Below are positions 1 through 11,281 of a DNA stretch of 64,000 nucleotides, piece by piece. Each line of letters starts with the position of its first letter. Positions within the stretch are counted from its first letter, which is position 1. The stretch lies in the NCBI RefSeq assembly GCF_025602895.1, contig NW_026516266.1, forward strand, positions 210,798-274,797. Reading direction: 5' to 3'. This stretch comes from Polychytrium aggregatum (lineage: Eukaryota > Chytridiomycota > Chytridiomycetes > Polychytriales). Position numbers and translations under genes: made by a program. The notes below the pieces were generated by a model, which did no database searches, was not told the DNA's origin, and was given only the letters and a program-made list of their open reading frames with translations.

Positions 1-958
1 ACCGGAGGGACCAGGACGAGCAGCACAGGAACAGGGCACCTCACTCGGAACACAATCAGAATAACGTTGAGCGATCACTTTATTCTGATCATCTTCGCGA
101 GTACAAACGGTGCGAGGCGAAGAAGCGAGCACCACAGTGGTGTCGGTAGAGGCACGAGGGAAAACATTGGGTGTGTCGCCAACAAGAGGAAGGGGAGAAG
201 GAGAAACGGAAGAAACGGAAGGGAGGGAAGAGGCATCCACAACCTTGAGGATGTGGTTTGCAGGACGGGGAAGGCAAAGGAGTCCACGAGCCCAGTGGAA
301 CCTGGGTTCGATGGACTGCAGCCAGGGATAGCCAAGGATAACAGGTTGGTGGGGAGACTTAATGACATCAAAGGAAAGGTGTTGAGTGTAGTCCCCAAGA
401 ACAATCTTGAGGGGTTCCGTCTCAAAAGTGATGGGGCCGGAAGAAAGTGGCTGGCCATCGACACCTTGGACAGGGAGGGGAGTGGATTTGGAAACGAGGG
501 GGACCGAGAAGCGGTCAACAAAGCTCTCGTCGATGAAGTTGCCGGAGGCACCAGAATCGACGAGAAGTTGGCAAGAGAGGGAGCGACCAGAAGGGAGAAC
601 AAGAGAAGCGGAGAAAACGGGAGAAGACGAAGAAATCGACGAGACGCACGAAGAAGGCTCGGAGCAGAGATCAGTGTCGGCAGCATGGTTCGAGCAGATG
701 ACCAAGTTCGCAGGTGGTGTGGAGATCGGGAGCTCTGTCAAAGACATCTGGGAGCCAGATGTGCCCTTAGAAGAGGCGGGTTTGACAGAGTGCGATCCAC
801 CACCGACTACATTGATCATTCCACACATAGCCATGCGTTCGACACTTACCTCATGCTCCTTACCATCGACGCTTGCTTCTGGAGGAAGGGGAGACGGCTC
901 CAGATCTAAGCCTCCACTTGGATCTGGGCCTGGTCGTTTCCCGACTCGAAGTGTTCCT
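1..958 (-). CDS. Retrotransposon 1 pol, protease region (partial)
   Basis: This is the start of a Ty3/Gypsy-like Pol, open without a stop from about 958 down to the window edge in a frame one base behind gag. A retropepsin-like aspartyl protease is visible: LLVDSGASGNFID around 520-565 supplies the active-site DSG, and VILGYPWLQSIEP around 310-345 is the conserved C-terminal flap and hydrophobic motif. The expected reverse transcriptase, RNase H and integrase would lie left of position 1. There is no usable ATG in the overlap, so expression as a Gag-Pol fusion by -1 frameshifting at 936-942 is inferred. The frame is intact here, so the element could be recent. The protease assignment is firm; the complete element was not seen. 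Confidence 0.85.
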
Positions 959-1901
959 CCTCACCATCATCGTAGACGATGGTTCGGACAACCTTCGAAC
1001 GGGGACGGGAGCCGGGAGCCTGAGGACGGGAGCCGGGGAAGCGGGAACCAGAGGCGGGAGCACGGGAGCCGGACTTGAGGGGGCAGGACTTGGCGACGTG
1101 GCCGGGCTTGCCACAGCGGAAGCAGAGGCGCTCCTGGAAGCGGCGGTTCTTCTCCTCGGGGGTCAGGCGGCTGACGACGGCGGCGTCGATCTGCATCGGC
1201 TCGGAGTAGAGAACCGGAGGCTCCTGGGCGGGCGGCTGGAAGGACGGGGTGCGGGAGTTGAAGGCCTGGGTGCCGAAGGAAACAGGGCCAGTGTTTCGGA
1301 GCTCGTTGTTGAGCTCGATGATGCGTGCATCGATCTTGAGGCAACGCTCGACGAACGGGACCAAGCGGAGAGGGAGAGGGTCGATGAAGGAGAGGCGCTG
1401 CTTGATCTCCCTCGACAGGCCACGGCGGAAGGCGGAGATCTTGGCTTCGTCGTTCCAGGGAAGGTCGGCGGCAACGCGGAGGAACTCTGAGGCATAATCC
1501 ATGCACGAGCGGTTGCCCTGTGCCATGGAGGAAAGGAGCAGCTCGGCAGTGTGGGTGCGGTCGGGATCGTCAAACGCTTGGCGAAAGCGTTCCATGAACG
1601 AGTCGAACGAGTGCAGGATTTGATCGTTCGACTCGATCAAGGGAGTCGCCCACTGGAGGGCCGGACCAGTGAGCAAACTCAAGACGTAACCCACCTTGAC
1701 TTGCTCGGACGGGAACCTGGATGCCTGGAGCATCATGAGCAGGCGGCACTGGTTGACGAAGGGGCGGAACTTTGACCTGGTGCCGTCGAACTTGTCCGGG
1801 GTCGGCATGTGCGGGAGCTGTGGGGCGGCGGAAGAATGTGTGGTCCGGAGGAGAACCAGTTCCTCCTGGAGGGCAACGATTTGGGCCTGGAGTTGGTCCA
1901 T
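906..1901 (-). CDS. Retrotransposon 1 Gag, CCHC zinc knuckle
   Basis: This 331-residue Gag-like nucleocapsid protein starts at an ATG (MDQLQAQIVALQEEL) and opens with a short coiled coil. A central retrotransposon-gag domain (about residues 45-190) carries the typical FDSFMERFRQAFDDPDRT stretch. One CCHC zinc knuckle (CFRCGKPGHVAKSC, about residues 258-271) is followed by a low-complexity Ser/Pro/Gly/Arg tail. It would package the element RNA into virus-like particles in the cytoplasm. It overlaps pol by about 50 bases, as expected for -1 frameshifting. It differs clearly from the Gag at 3134-4225, so the two belong to different families. Confidence 0.92.
   Translation of the reverse strand: MDQLQAQIVALQEELVLLRTTHSSAAPQLPHMPTPDKFDGTRSKFRPFVNQCRLLMMLQASRFPSEQVKVGYVLSLLTGPALQWATPLIESNDQILHSFDSFMERFRQAFDDPDRTHTAELLLSSMAQGNRSCMDYASEFLRVAADLPWNDEAKISAFRRGLSREIKQRLSFIDPLPLRLVPFVERCLKIDARIIELNNELRNTGPVSFGTQAFNSRTPSFQPPAQEPPVLYSEPMQIDAAVVSRLTPEEKNRRFQERLCFRCGKPGHVAKSCPLKSGSRAPASGSRFPGSRPQAPGSRPRSKVVRTIVYDDGEEEHFESGNDQAQIQVEA
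936..942 (-). promoter_or_regulatory. -1 ribosomal frameshift heptamer, element 1
   Basis: Minus-strand GGGAAAC lies in the zero frame as G-GGA-AAC, ten codons before the gag stop and inside the gag/pol overlap. This is the X-XXY-YYZ pattern used by retroviruses for -1 slippage. Slipping there joins Gag exactly to the open pol frame. No downstream pseudoknot was worked out. Confidence 0.8.
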
Positions 1902-2400
1902 GTGGGCTTTGAAAGTGGGGAGCGAGGATGCAGGGAAGACAACAGAGAATAGAAGGATGAGGGCAGCAACGAAGCCTCAGCCAAGCAGGTGGTCAGACAG
2001 AGAGAGGGAGTTCGAACAATATGTGAGGACCACGACAAGCAACGACACTGGACGACCAGGTGCTTGGCGAACAACGATAAGCTATATTACGACTTATCAG
2101 ATAACAACAAGTGTTGTTCGAACTGCAGATACAAAATGGGTGCAAGAAAGGAGGGGCTTTATAGCCAAGAGGGAAACCGAAGGGCGAAAGTGGGCGAGAG
2201 GGGTGGAGCGACAAACGAGGGACGAGATGGGGGTGCGAGGGAGGCGGAGCTGCTAGAGAGAGGGGCGAAGCACAGCGCAGTCGGAGGCGAAGTAAGAGTC
2301 ATCGGCGCCAGCCAATCAGGGAATACACGCCAAGACAAACAAACATGACTCACGGTGCATCACGCGCAGCAGTCCACACGTGTTCCCAACGTGCATGATC
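1902..2400 (-). repeat. Probable 5' LTR and leader of element 1
   Basis: This is non-coding sequence upstream of gag 1. A minus-strand TATA box (GGCTATAAAG, TATAAA at 2158-2163) sits where an LTR promoter would be. The junction with the pol of element 2 lies near 2400, just after the conserved HRSWD motif of that pol. The matching 3' LTR is outside the window, so the LTR ends, the primer-binding site and a target-site duplication could not be defined. Confidence 0.55.
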
Positions 2401-3139
2401 ATCACATCCCATGACCGATGTGAGGGAAGTATCTTGGCTTGGGTTGGGCTGAACACGTCTTGGTACTCGCTGTACTTGTCTGGTAATACAATCGTTTCAT
2501 GGGGGGTGGTGACATCCAAGGAACTGATGATGTATGTTTCTCCTTGGGACATATCTCTCTTGAAGGTCCGAGCGCTGACAGCTCTCACCGCTGGTTGGTT
2601 ATCGGACAGGTGCAGATCAGGTATCGTGCTCCGCTGTCCACCGCAATGGGATTGGCAGTGAGGGGAGTCAAAGCGTATATCCCGCGTAGCCCAGCTGATA
2701 TTAGGCTCGTGGGTTTTCAGCCAGGGGTATCCCAGGATGAGTTCGTGATACGGGGATTGAATCAACTTGAAGCTGATCACCTCACGGTGACCATTGATGG
2801 TCATTGCGAGCGGCTCGGTCTCATCTGTGATGTGGCCTGAAGCGAGGAGCTTCCCATCCACGGCGTAACCTTGGATTGGATGCTCGAGGCGACGAAGGGG
2901 AAGTCGGTGTTTGGCAGCTACGTCAATGTCTATACAATTCAATTGTGACCCGGAGTCGATGAAAGCAACCATTTGGAAGCTAGTGCTCCCATAGCAACAC
3001 AAGGCTTGGGTTTCGAGGCTGAGTGGTGCCCCGTTATTGGTAAGACTACTAATGTGTCCGCTTGAGAGACACGGAGGGTCAGGAGGTTCTAGGTGAGGTG
3101 GGTCCGACGGTACTCCTGTAGCAACCGTCGGACTCAGCG
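2400..3139 (-). pseudogene. Retrotransposon 2 pol, truncated after protease
   Basis: This Gypsy-type Pol fragment is in the -1 frame relative to gag 2. The aspartyl protease is clear (AFIDSGSQLNCID, then ELILGYPWLKTHEPNISW). It is followed by the pre-RT motif YQDVFSPTQAKILPSHRSWD. Homologous Pols continue into reverse transcriptase here, but similarity stops abruptly near 2400 and unrelated sequence follows, although the frame stays open to 2316. The simplest reading is interruption by insertion of element 1, with the rest of pol beyond the left edge. The N-terminal boundary is set by the slippery site at 3140-3146. Confidence 0.8.
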
Positions 3140-4225
3140 AAAACCCTGCTTCTCGGGGCAGTTCTTGGCATAGTGCCCCTTTGCAGAGCAATACATACAG
3201 AGGCCAAGCTTACGGCGCCTGTCGCGCTCTTCTTGCGTAAGCTTAACTTGGCTGGCATGACCCGATGGTTCTTGTCCTCGGAGGGCATCCACCTCCATCG
3301 GTGTTATCTGAGACGCATGGTGTGAGGTGGGGGCGGCCCTGTGAAGCTGTCTGGGTTCGGGGTGCGAGGGGCGACGTTCGGTGCGTTGCTCCCTTCGGCG
3401 TTCAAAGAGTCGGGCATCAATGCTGATAATATGGTTTACCCATTCCTCGAACTCGTCGGGCTCCCTGGACTTGGCCAACTCGTCCTTAACTTCTGAGTTG
3501 AGTCCACGACGGAGGGCGTGACGCAGGGCGGCCTCGTTCCAGTTGGTGTCTACGGCGAGGCGGCGAAACTCCGCAATATATGCTGCAGCGGAGCGTCCCC
3601 TTTGGACGAGGGCATCGATCGCCCTCTCCGCGGATTTGGTACGGTCCGGGTCTCCGAAGGAGGCGTTGAATCTCCTAATGAACTCTTCAAAGTTCTCGAG
3701 GACAGTTGGGTCGTTTCTCTCCAGGATCGGAGCAAACCATGCGGCGGCAGTCTCCCTAAGGAAGCTGGCGGCATACATGACCTGAATTCGGTCGGTATTG
3801 TATCGTTGGGCTTGCATGGAAAACACAAGTCGGAGTTGATTGACGAAGCTTCTAGATTCCGAACGGCGGCCCGAAAAGAAGGCGGGGTCAGCGACTCTAG
3901 GTTCTCGGTCGTTGTGGACGGCATGCGCCTGGAACTGGGCAAGGTTATTGGCTGCAGCTTGGGCCTGTTGCAGAGCGGCCATGTGGGCCTGCAGCTGGGT
4001 GAATTGATCGCGAAGGTGGTTGTATGCCGCGAGGACTTGATTCATGTTGTCGGCGTTTCCATCGGGGTGGCCTTCGGGGTTCATGATGAGAGGAGGCAGA
4101 CAAACTGTAACGGGGATGGGAACTGGGCTGGGACTGGACCTGGGCTGGGACTGAACTGGGATCGGGCTGGGACTGGTTTTACTGGCGTTGTCTGCCTGGA
4201 GTTTATTTGTTAAGCTCAAGGGCAT
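3134..4225 (-). CDS. Retrotransposon 2 Gag, CCHC zinc knuckle
   Basis: This is a 363-residue Gag from an ATG at 4225. An alternative in-frame ATG (MNPEGHPDGNADN, near 4083) would drop a Pro/Ser-rich N-terminus. A short Gln/Ala-rich coiled-coil segment is followed by a retrotransposon-gag domain containing FEEFIRRFNASFGDPDRTK. A CCHC knuckle (CMYCSAKGHYAKNC) lies about ten residues from the C-terminus. The stop lies just beyond a slippery heptamer, so a Gag-Pol fusion is predicted. The reading frame is intact although its pol is broken. Confidence 0.9.
   Translation of the reverse strand: MPLSLTNKLQADNASKTSPSPIPVQSQPRSSPSPVPIPVTVCLPPLIMNPEGHPDGNADNMNQVLAAYNHLRDQFTQLQAHMAALQQAQAAANNLAQFQAHAVHNDREPRVADPAFFSGRRSESRSFVNQLRLVFSMQAQRYNTDRIQVMYAASFLRETAAAWFAPILERNDPTVLENFEEFIRRFNASFGDPDRTKSAERAIDALVQRGRSAAAYIAEFRRLAVDTNWNEAALRHALRRGLNSEVKDELAKSREPDEFEEWVNHIISIDARLFERRREQRTERRPSHPEPRQLHRAAPTSHHASQITPMEVDALRGQEPSGHASQVKLTQEERDRRRKLGLCMYCSAKGHYAKNCPEKQGFR
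3140..3146 (-). promoter_or_regulatory. -1 ribosomal frameshift heptamer, element 2
   Basis: Minus-strand GGGTTTT is in frame as G-GGT-TTT, one sense codon before the gag stop. Slipping one base back leads straight into the open pol frame (FSLSPTVATGV). It matches X-XXY-YYZ. It is independent of the GGGAAAC site of element 1. Confidence 0.75.
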
Positions 4226-4600
4226 CCTATTTATCGACCCTCCTCTCGCGGTCCGCAGGCGGTGAGCTGGTGCCTGCGGTCGGCGGGCGTGGCTGCGGAA
4301 GGTGCGGATGCCTGCGGACGAGGCTGCGGAGCGGAGTTGGCAGAGTCATCGGCGGCCTTGCTGCGCTCTGTCACAGACGGGGAACTGCCCAGGTACTGGG
4401 TGTGTGATGAACCGGAACTCTTCATGTTGGTTCTTGCCTTTGCTGGGACATCGGCTTTTTTATACCGCGGGAACCCATCCAGATGCTGTGAGGCAGCAAT
4501 TGGATATTTCTCGCTTATGTACGCTACCTGGTCCTCACAGAATTTGAGAACTTTTTCCAATCATCACATTTTCTCGGGTGTGTTATCCCATAGCTCTCCT
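4226..4600 (-). repeat. Probable 5' LTR/leader of element 2
   Basis: This is the upstream region of gag 2 with a minus-strand TATA box (CCGCGGTATAAAA; TATAAA at 4459-4464). The element boundary cannot be seen because no second LTR is present in the window. The small open frames here look random. Confidence 0.45.
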
Positions 4601-4997
4601 TGATGCAAAATTATCATAGCTCTTCAATGTTTTGTCCCATTGGCTTCCCATTTCTGCACCCAGTTCCTGTTACTGTTGGCCGATACCCGCTGCCTTTATG
4701 ACAGCCAGAAGCAACATTGGTTCCCTCCCAGGCCATCTTGATCATTCCATTTCGAACCGCCTCTGCTCCAGCCTCACATCACCTCCTGGCCCTCGGTTCC
4801 CATTCGTGCCTGTGTTTGCACTTCATTTGTCGTCTATTCCTGATGGCCTGTCGCCATGTTCTCGTCATACCCTCCCTTCGTGTCGAAAACCAACTCACGA
4901 AGATGTCTACTCATAATAGAGCGGTATGGAATTGAAAGAGGTTTCTTTGCGACGGAGATTCATTTATCAGATATTTGGCACAAGTTCTTGAGGAAGT
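4601..4997. other. Intergenic gap, nothing recognised
   Basis: This is AT-richer sequence between the retroelement block and the 3' end of HRQ1. It has short open frames on both strands with no recognisable motif. It probably includes the HRQ1 3' untranslated region. Confidence 0.4.
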
Positions 4998-7900
4998 TTA
5001 GCAGCTCTTCCTTGTCACTCGCCATGTCTCCAACCCTGATACAACGATATCTTGACCCTGAAGTGTCATAAGAGCATACGGATATATCTTATCATCTTGC
5101 TCGATCATCGTTCATGGTAGTATTGCCAATTATATCCATGTATCGCATATATCGCAGCACTTACATTCGTGTCGCATCATATGCGAGCTCCATGTTCCCA
5201 CATGGTTTCTTGCCCATCGAACCGCAGACCCTAATTCTTGGAATAGAAGCCTCGATCCACCCGAAATTGCCCTGGTGTCGTAAATGCACAAATATCTGTA
5301 ATTTTTACTGATGGTCAGTGCATCTGATATTCTCCTCCTGTCATCGACATCTCTCTCCAATACTCTCAATGCTGCCACGCTCATTATCGGCTGCATTTTC
5401 AACTAACCTCTCGGCACCTCCAGTAATCTGTTTGCATGAAACTTGAACACTGCCTGGCGACGCAAGTATGATGATTTGTGCGTACTGAGCTAGTAGATGA
5501 CCGCCAACATGCATGACACGATGCAAAATGCTAACGTGATCACCAATGCTGATATCTTCTGAGTTGTGATCTGTGGCCCGTTGCTATATCAATTTTTGCG
5601 TACGCTCCTTTTGCGAAGCTACTGTTTCCCAAAACTTACATTCTATCCATATGCCCATGACAACGTGATCCACCGGTTCATGGAGATCGTCCACATCTTC
5701 AATTGGACTTGCTGTTCTTGGGTTCATTCGAGTATATCCCAATATCTGATGTGACACTTTGATGTTCAGAGTGGAGATTCCCGAATTGTTGTCGCGGCAT
5801 TAGTTGTATCCAGTGATGGCATCAAGCCGCTGTCGCTGTGATTTACGATCTTTTCACTCCTCACTGTCAAGAATAGCCTTGGTGAAGCTGATGCGAGGCC
5901 CACCTCGTATTCTCCCGTAGTGAATCGTTACTTTTCCTCGCAAGAAGGCTGTCGGGCTGTAAGGCATAGACTTGCTCATAATTGATTCAAGTGGTAGAAC
6001 CGTGGTCGAGCTTACGGCCTTCGTTGTGTAGGTTGCTGTGGTCGGTGTTGCCAAGGCGCACTTCTTGGTCCAGCACATATGCTTGATCACATAAGTGTCA
6101 CCCCTGTGCATGAATATCGCTCCTAAAACACACCCGATGAATTCTGAGTCACTTTCAAGCTACACTCAGAAACCCCCCCCCTACTGAGCAACGCGGGGGT
6201 GGGGAGCAGAGTTAGCATTAACTCTTACCCCGATAAATGGTGTTGAGAGCGCGGTCCACTTCAACGTCTTCGATATCCGTATTTGTGACTATGTCGACCA
6301 CCCTGACAACGTCCGCTTGGCTTCCGCGGATTTGGACATGCTGCGACGGTGATCCGCTGAATCTTATGTCGGGAAAGAAAATATGAAAGAAACGTGGGCT
6401 TCAGATCGGCGTCCCCCTAATGGAGTCGTGAATCCTCAGGACTCGATCAAAAAAGCGCTCAGCACATGGGAGTAGTCCTGCGATCATGAGTTGAATACAG
6501 CCCTACATTGTTCTGCGGGTCGAAAAAGAGATTCGCTTGCATCACTTCGCCTGCCGATTCGCCAAAGTATTTCGCATCTCGCTCAATATTCAGCGGTATC
6601 TCTGCGGCGGCACAATGAAGGTGCTGCTCCAGATACCACTTGTTGTCGGTACACAACAGTGCAGCGCTATAGCTGCTATCGACAAGCGAGTCGGGATTGT
6701 TCAGGTAGAATTCGTCGATCGGAGAGCCCGGGATTGCTATCTGCGGTGACCGATGTTGCAGCATGATTAGCAACTTGTGTTCACAAACATATGATTACAA
6801 TCTCTGGTTGGGTGGCCGCTATTTCCCTTCCTGGAAGTGCTCGAGTCGTTACCACCGACCCTCACGCCTTCGCTCTCTTCATGCTTACCAATATCGAGAC
6901 CGAACTGAGACTCCGTCGGCCAGCACGTCCGGCTTGCTGCCGATAGGATGCCAGACTGCTTGGGAAAGATAGATGCAGCACAGCATCTATCCAAGTCAAG
7001 GGAAAGGTGAGCAACGCCAGTAAAATTGCTGTTTTTGTCCGTCGTCATTTTCAACTCTCGATGGCCAGCACAAGTCCCCCCGCATTTAAGCGAATTTCGG
7101 AACACGCTGATAACCTCTCTTTGATGGCAGGCTGGTCGAGAGGTCTCCTTACCCAAGCTTCCGATATCAATCCCAAGCTCTAAGGCACTCGTGGAAATCA
7201 AACCTGGAGACCTCAAGTCAAAAGGTTGTCTTCGAGACAAACAGCTTACAATCGTCAGTCCACATTGGAGCAGCACTTACCAAGTAACTCGCCCTTAAAC
7301 ATCTTATGTTCGATGGATCGGCGCTCCGACGCACTGTATCCTGCCCGATAACAGCTGATTCGCTCAATTAGAGCATCGGGATTGAGATACATCCGTCGTG
7401 CTGTCGCCACTATCTCCTTGAACAAAATTTCGCAGTCCATTCTCGACTACCAAGAAATCGGTTGTTGACAGTACAAACGCCAATGCAGCCAAGAGGAGGT
7501 AGAGTTACGGCATGGTAAGCTATAAGCAACGCCAAATCAAACTTCTTCTTGCCGACAGTATTAGCCCGCAACAGTCTATCCGATATTAAAGGGGGCGAGG
7601 AATTGCATTTTTGTGGCACCTGAGTACCTTAGAAAAGCAAATGGTGCGGATTCCACGATGCAGCAAACCGATGAATAGTTCCGCGACCTCTTCCACTTGG
7701 GTTCGCACGGGAGTCCCATTCGATTTCTCTTTTCGTAATCCGGCTTTCCAAATGATGTGTCGCTTCGATCCTGATGGCGCCCCATCTTGATCGACAATTT
7801 TTACGGAATCTAGACCTACAAGCGTGGAAAAGTGCTGATTTGTAGAGCCGTATCATAAGATCGTCAAGGTCTGGTTTGGACGTGAATCGTCGAGTGCGAG

Positions 7901-9864
7901 GATTCGGCGAATTGGCTGCGCACCTCCTTTGGATTTGCAATTGTTGCCGAGCAACAAATAAACTGAACGCCGTGGTTATCGTAGTGCTCACAGATGCGTC
8001 GCAGTCGCCTAATAATCATTGCACAATGGGTTCCAAAGGCCTCGGTGTAATGATGTAGTTCTGGGTACCGATGGGAAGATCGATTCTGTACTTAGCAACA
8101 TCACCGTTGGCTCGACATGGCAACGCTATTTCGGTTCACAAGTTACCATCAATAACTACATATCGTAGTCGAGATAGGAACCCCCGCCATCCGCTGTGGT
8201 GCGGAAGTATGCTGTAATGAAGTGTATCCGGATTCGTAAAGATAACTTGGCAGTTGTCGCGAATTGAACGGCGGACATCTCTTGGAGTGTCGCCATCAAA
8301 GTCGGAGATGATTCCCTCAGATACAGTGGTGCATTGACTCAGGAGGTTGCCAAACGACTGCTTTTGATCTTGAGCAAGAGCCTTGGGTCGCGAAATGAGC
8401 TTACCATAAGCATTATTGACCAAATCTGATTTCCCAGTTTCAAAGCGTCGCGGCAGTCACCATACCTTTGTTGGAAAGATATATATTGTAGTGGCGCCGC
8501 CAGCGCCATCTTCCAGAGAACGTAAAACTGGCAGTTGATAAATCAAGGATTTGCCGCTGCGATTCGAAATGACGGATTAGTTAGAGTTCATCACAGACAC
8601 TCACCATCCCAGCGCCCACATATGAAGGGGCGTCATTCACCTGGACGTTGGTGTTGTGACGACGACATGGTGCCCCTGCGAAATGTGATTCAGGGCGTCC
8701 GTCTGGTGTCGGTAGAGCTTCTTGATGCCATAATGCCTCTCCAGACCATCACGAATGCCTGCTGGCAGCGGCTCGTCGAGGAAACCTAGGACATCACGAC
8801 ATCGACGTCAGGAGGACAGGCCAGAAGGATAAGGGGCCCATATCGTCAAGGTCGCAAGAGCAGTGCAGTTTCGTCCTCAAGTCTCTCTCTGGAATAGCCA
8901 CCCATGAGTACTGTCGGTTGCCATCTCGGATTCGGTGTGGCCTTCTTCATACCAAATGACGCCTCTCGTCCTGGCGTCTCCACCTCGGCCACGATTTGGC
9001 CATGATAAAAGCGCTCTTGTTTGATGGCATCGATAGCCTCATCGGTTGCAGCCAAGCGAGGCTTCTTTGCGATGGGTTCATACTGACTGGGAGAGCCGCT
9101 TCGAATGGCTCCTCCAAAGGTTTTCGGCTCCTCCGGGAGTACTTGGAGAGCAGTTCGCCAGAGTTTTTCCAAGGGATCTTCACCCTGCCGGCATATCCAG
9201 CAGACGCAGCCCAAACCATTAGACTATTGGATCAACTGCATTGATAGCGACGGTGGATTGCGGATCAAGGAGTCGATCGGAGTCGGCAAAGCGCGATCTT
9301 TGGTCGTACCTGCTGCAGAGCGAGCTTGTGAAAATCCCGCAGTGATGCTCTGAATGTCATGTTTCTCGCCTCGATGATCTTGGAGAGCTCGCACACTTGC
9401 GTTTTTTTGGCAGGGTCAATGTCGACAAACTCCAGTATCAACTGTGGATCGGATCGAGAAGCGTCAGGCGAGGCGATGGACTTGAGATCTTCATAGAGTT
9501 TATCGTCATAGTCGATCTTGTGGCCGTGACCGAGCCGTAACATTGACGGACATAGGACCGCAACGGCTGCAACATCTTGCTCAGATATACGATCGCCAAA
9601 GAGGCCCTCGACTGAAGGTTGAACACTGCTAAAGGCGATCGCAGAGTGTCGCTTCGAAAGCACAAATGTACAGACGGTGTTGAAGCTTCGAAAAAACCTC
9701 TCGAGACGGAGAAACTCGGCCCCGAGATCGAGCGGCTCATCTGTTGCCGCCTGTTTGTCTGTGGATCCAGCAACCTGAGGTTTCGGAGCGCGGCCGGCTG
9801 GTTTTCGGGCAGCAGACCGCTTCTTCAACGAAATAGTAGCAGGCCGAGTCGTCGGATCGGCCAT
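4998..9864 (-). CDS. HRQ1: HRQ1, RecQ-family (RecQ4-like) DNA helicase, about 13 exons
   Basis: This is a 3'-5' DNA helicase of the Hrq1 group, which acts in interstrand crosslink repair and at telomeres. The start is taken at MADPTTRPATISL. The order of motifs is: Hrq1 N-terminal domain (about 9310-9864); GIKKLYRHQTDALNH (Q motif, about 8720); Walker A TPTSSGKS, split by an intron near 8620; SDFDGDTPRDVRR (about 8320); the DEAH-box variant DELH, split by the intron 8061-8146; SAT (about 7935); ISCYRAGYSASERR (about 7340); ALELGIDIGSL (about 7170); and motif VI QQAGRAGRR (about 6940). A C-terminal DUF1998-type region follows (SPIDEFYLNNPDSLVD, HRGDTYVIK, MGIWIE, LCIYDTRAISGG). All inferred splices keep phase. 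The last exon is uncertain: the usual C-terminal four-cysteine cluster is not clear, and the stop at 4998-5000 is a best guess. Confidence 0.85.
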
Positions 9865-10126
9865 TTCACCGGACAGACTCTTCAGCTGTTGTAGATGCAC
9901 CCCAGAGCCCGCTGATGACGGCCGATGTCAGCAGCAGCAGTGGATACGTGGGCAACGAGGCCGTGCCTGGCGCCGCTGGCTGGCTGAGATTCTCCGGATG
10001 CGGAGTCGGCGAGGCGGAGGAGCGACCGCGTGATCACAGGGTTTGATTGCCCAAGATCGCAGATCCAGACACATTTTGCCCGCCTCCCCCATCGCTGCCG
10101 TCTCCGGGCACAGTCGAGAGCAAACC

Positions 10127-11281
10127 ATGCGAAATATGCACCAGATTCACCCTCGGCTCTGCCCTGCGGCTCAACAGGCCTTCCGTCCTCTCAGACGGAG
10201 CCTCAGCACTCAGGCGTATCCGCGACCGCTGTATCTGATTGAGACGAATGACAAGCTCTATGGGATATCCATGGTTGACCCCGCGAAGCTTTCCAGAGTC
10301 TTGCCAAAGGCCCTTGTTGGGTGGGTACCAAAGGAAACTGCACCAGAGCCCTCATCCTTTGCAGGGCCCTCACCACGCAGCTTTTTGGAGAACAAAGAGT
10401 TCCAAGGTACAGCCGAATCGTGAGATGGGGCAGCGGCTTGATCGAGGATGGCGAGTAGGACGGCGAGTAGGATGGCGCGTAGGATGCGACAAAATAAACG
10501 TTCGTAGGACTCATCCGTATCGGACGATAAGATGTTCTTCATTCTACTCTGGAAAAGTACATTCATCTGGATGTTCATACTCAAGGTGGGTTATCTCGGT
10601 TGGCACAATCCACAACCCACAAGCCCGCTCGTATCGATACTTGGCGATCAAGAGTCGTTCGGCGTTGACTGCGGTCGCCCGCTGATCGAAGACTCCTCCC
10701 ATGCTGCAGATTTAGCAAGGCATCAAAATATTGGCCACCTGAATATCAACGATCAACGAGTGTTCTCGCCATGGGGACGAGTCAGGTAGGACCTTAACTT
10801 GGCATCGCTCAGGACGAATCTGGGCATCAGCGGCGGAGCAAACGCAAAGTTCGCGTCACAGACAGCCCTCGCAGGTGGAATTAGCGCGATCGATTGATCG
10901 ATCTGCTGACACGCTGTCGGTTATTTAGCGACCCTGAAGATATTTTCGGGACTGTGCTGTTGGACCAAGGTGAGCGAAGGCAACGCGATCCTCTATCATT
11001 GCCGGCCAGAAGAAACCCCATGTGCTGATCTTGCTCGAGTCTATCAATCCTAGGTCGAATCGTGCCCGGCTCCTATCAACGGTAAGCCATGGTGATGAAT
11101 CATGTGCCGCCCAAAATGATGGTAGAGCTCCGTGTGCGACTACGGCCCCTTCTAACGACGCCGATCTTCTCGCCAATCGAACAGTACCGGGTCTCATCGG
11201 GTCGTTTCTCGCGAAGGATTGTTCCAGCTATCGGACTATATGTACGAGCAGCTCCTTGGGGAGATACGCCTCTTGCGATGA
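10127..11281 (+). CDS. Small conserved protein with mitochondrial presequence
   Basis: I read six exons. Exon 1 starts at ATG 10127, and the N-terminus is Arg-rich with a mitochondrial-type RRSLSTQ cleavage region, then PLYLIETNDKLYG. Later exons carry LHSTLEKYIHLDVHTQ (about 10531-10584), HLNINDQRVFSPWGRV (about 10740-10785), DPEDIFGTVLLDQ (about 10933-10971), GRIVPGSYQR (about 11052) and a final exon ending VSREGLFQLSDYMYEQLLGE then the stop at 11281. All phases join. I recognise the general look of an uncharacterised fungal family with the INDQRV...PWGRVxDPEDI signature but can assign no function. It is divergent from HRQ1 across a 262-base gap. Confidence 0.65.

Noticed and set aside
3518-4213. 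Plus-strand open frame opposite gag 2
   Set aside because: It is a shadow of the minus-strand Gag, which has a clear domain and zinc knuckle.
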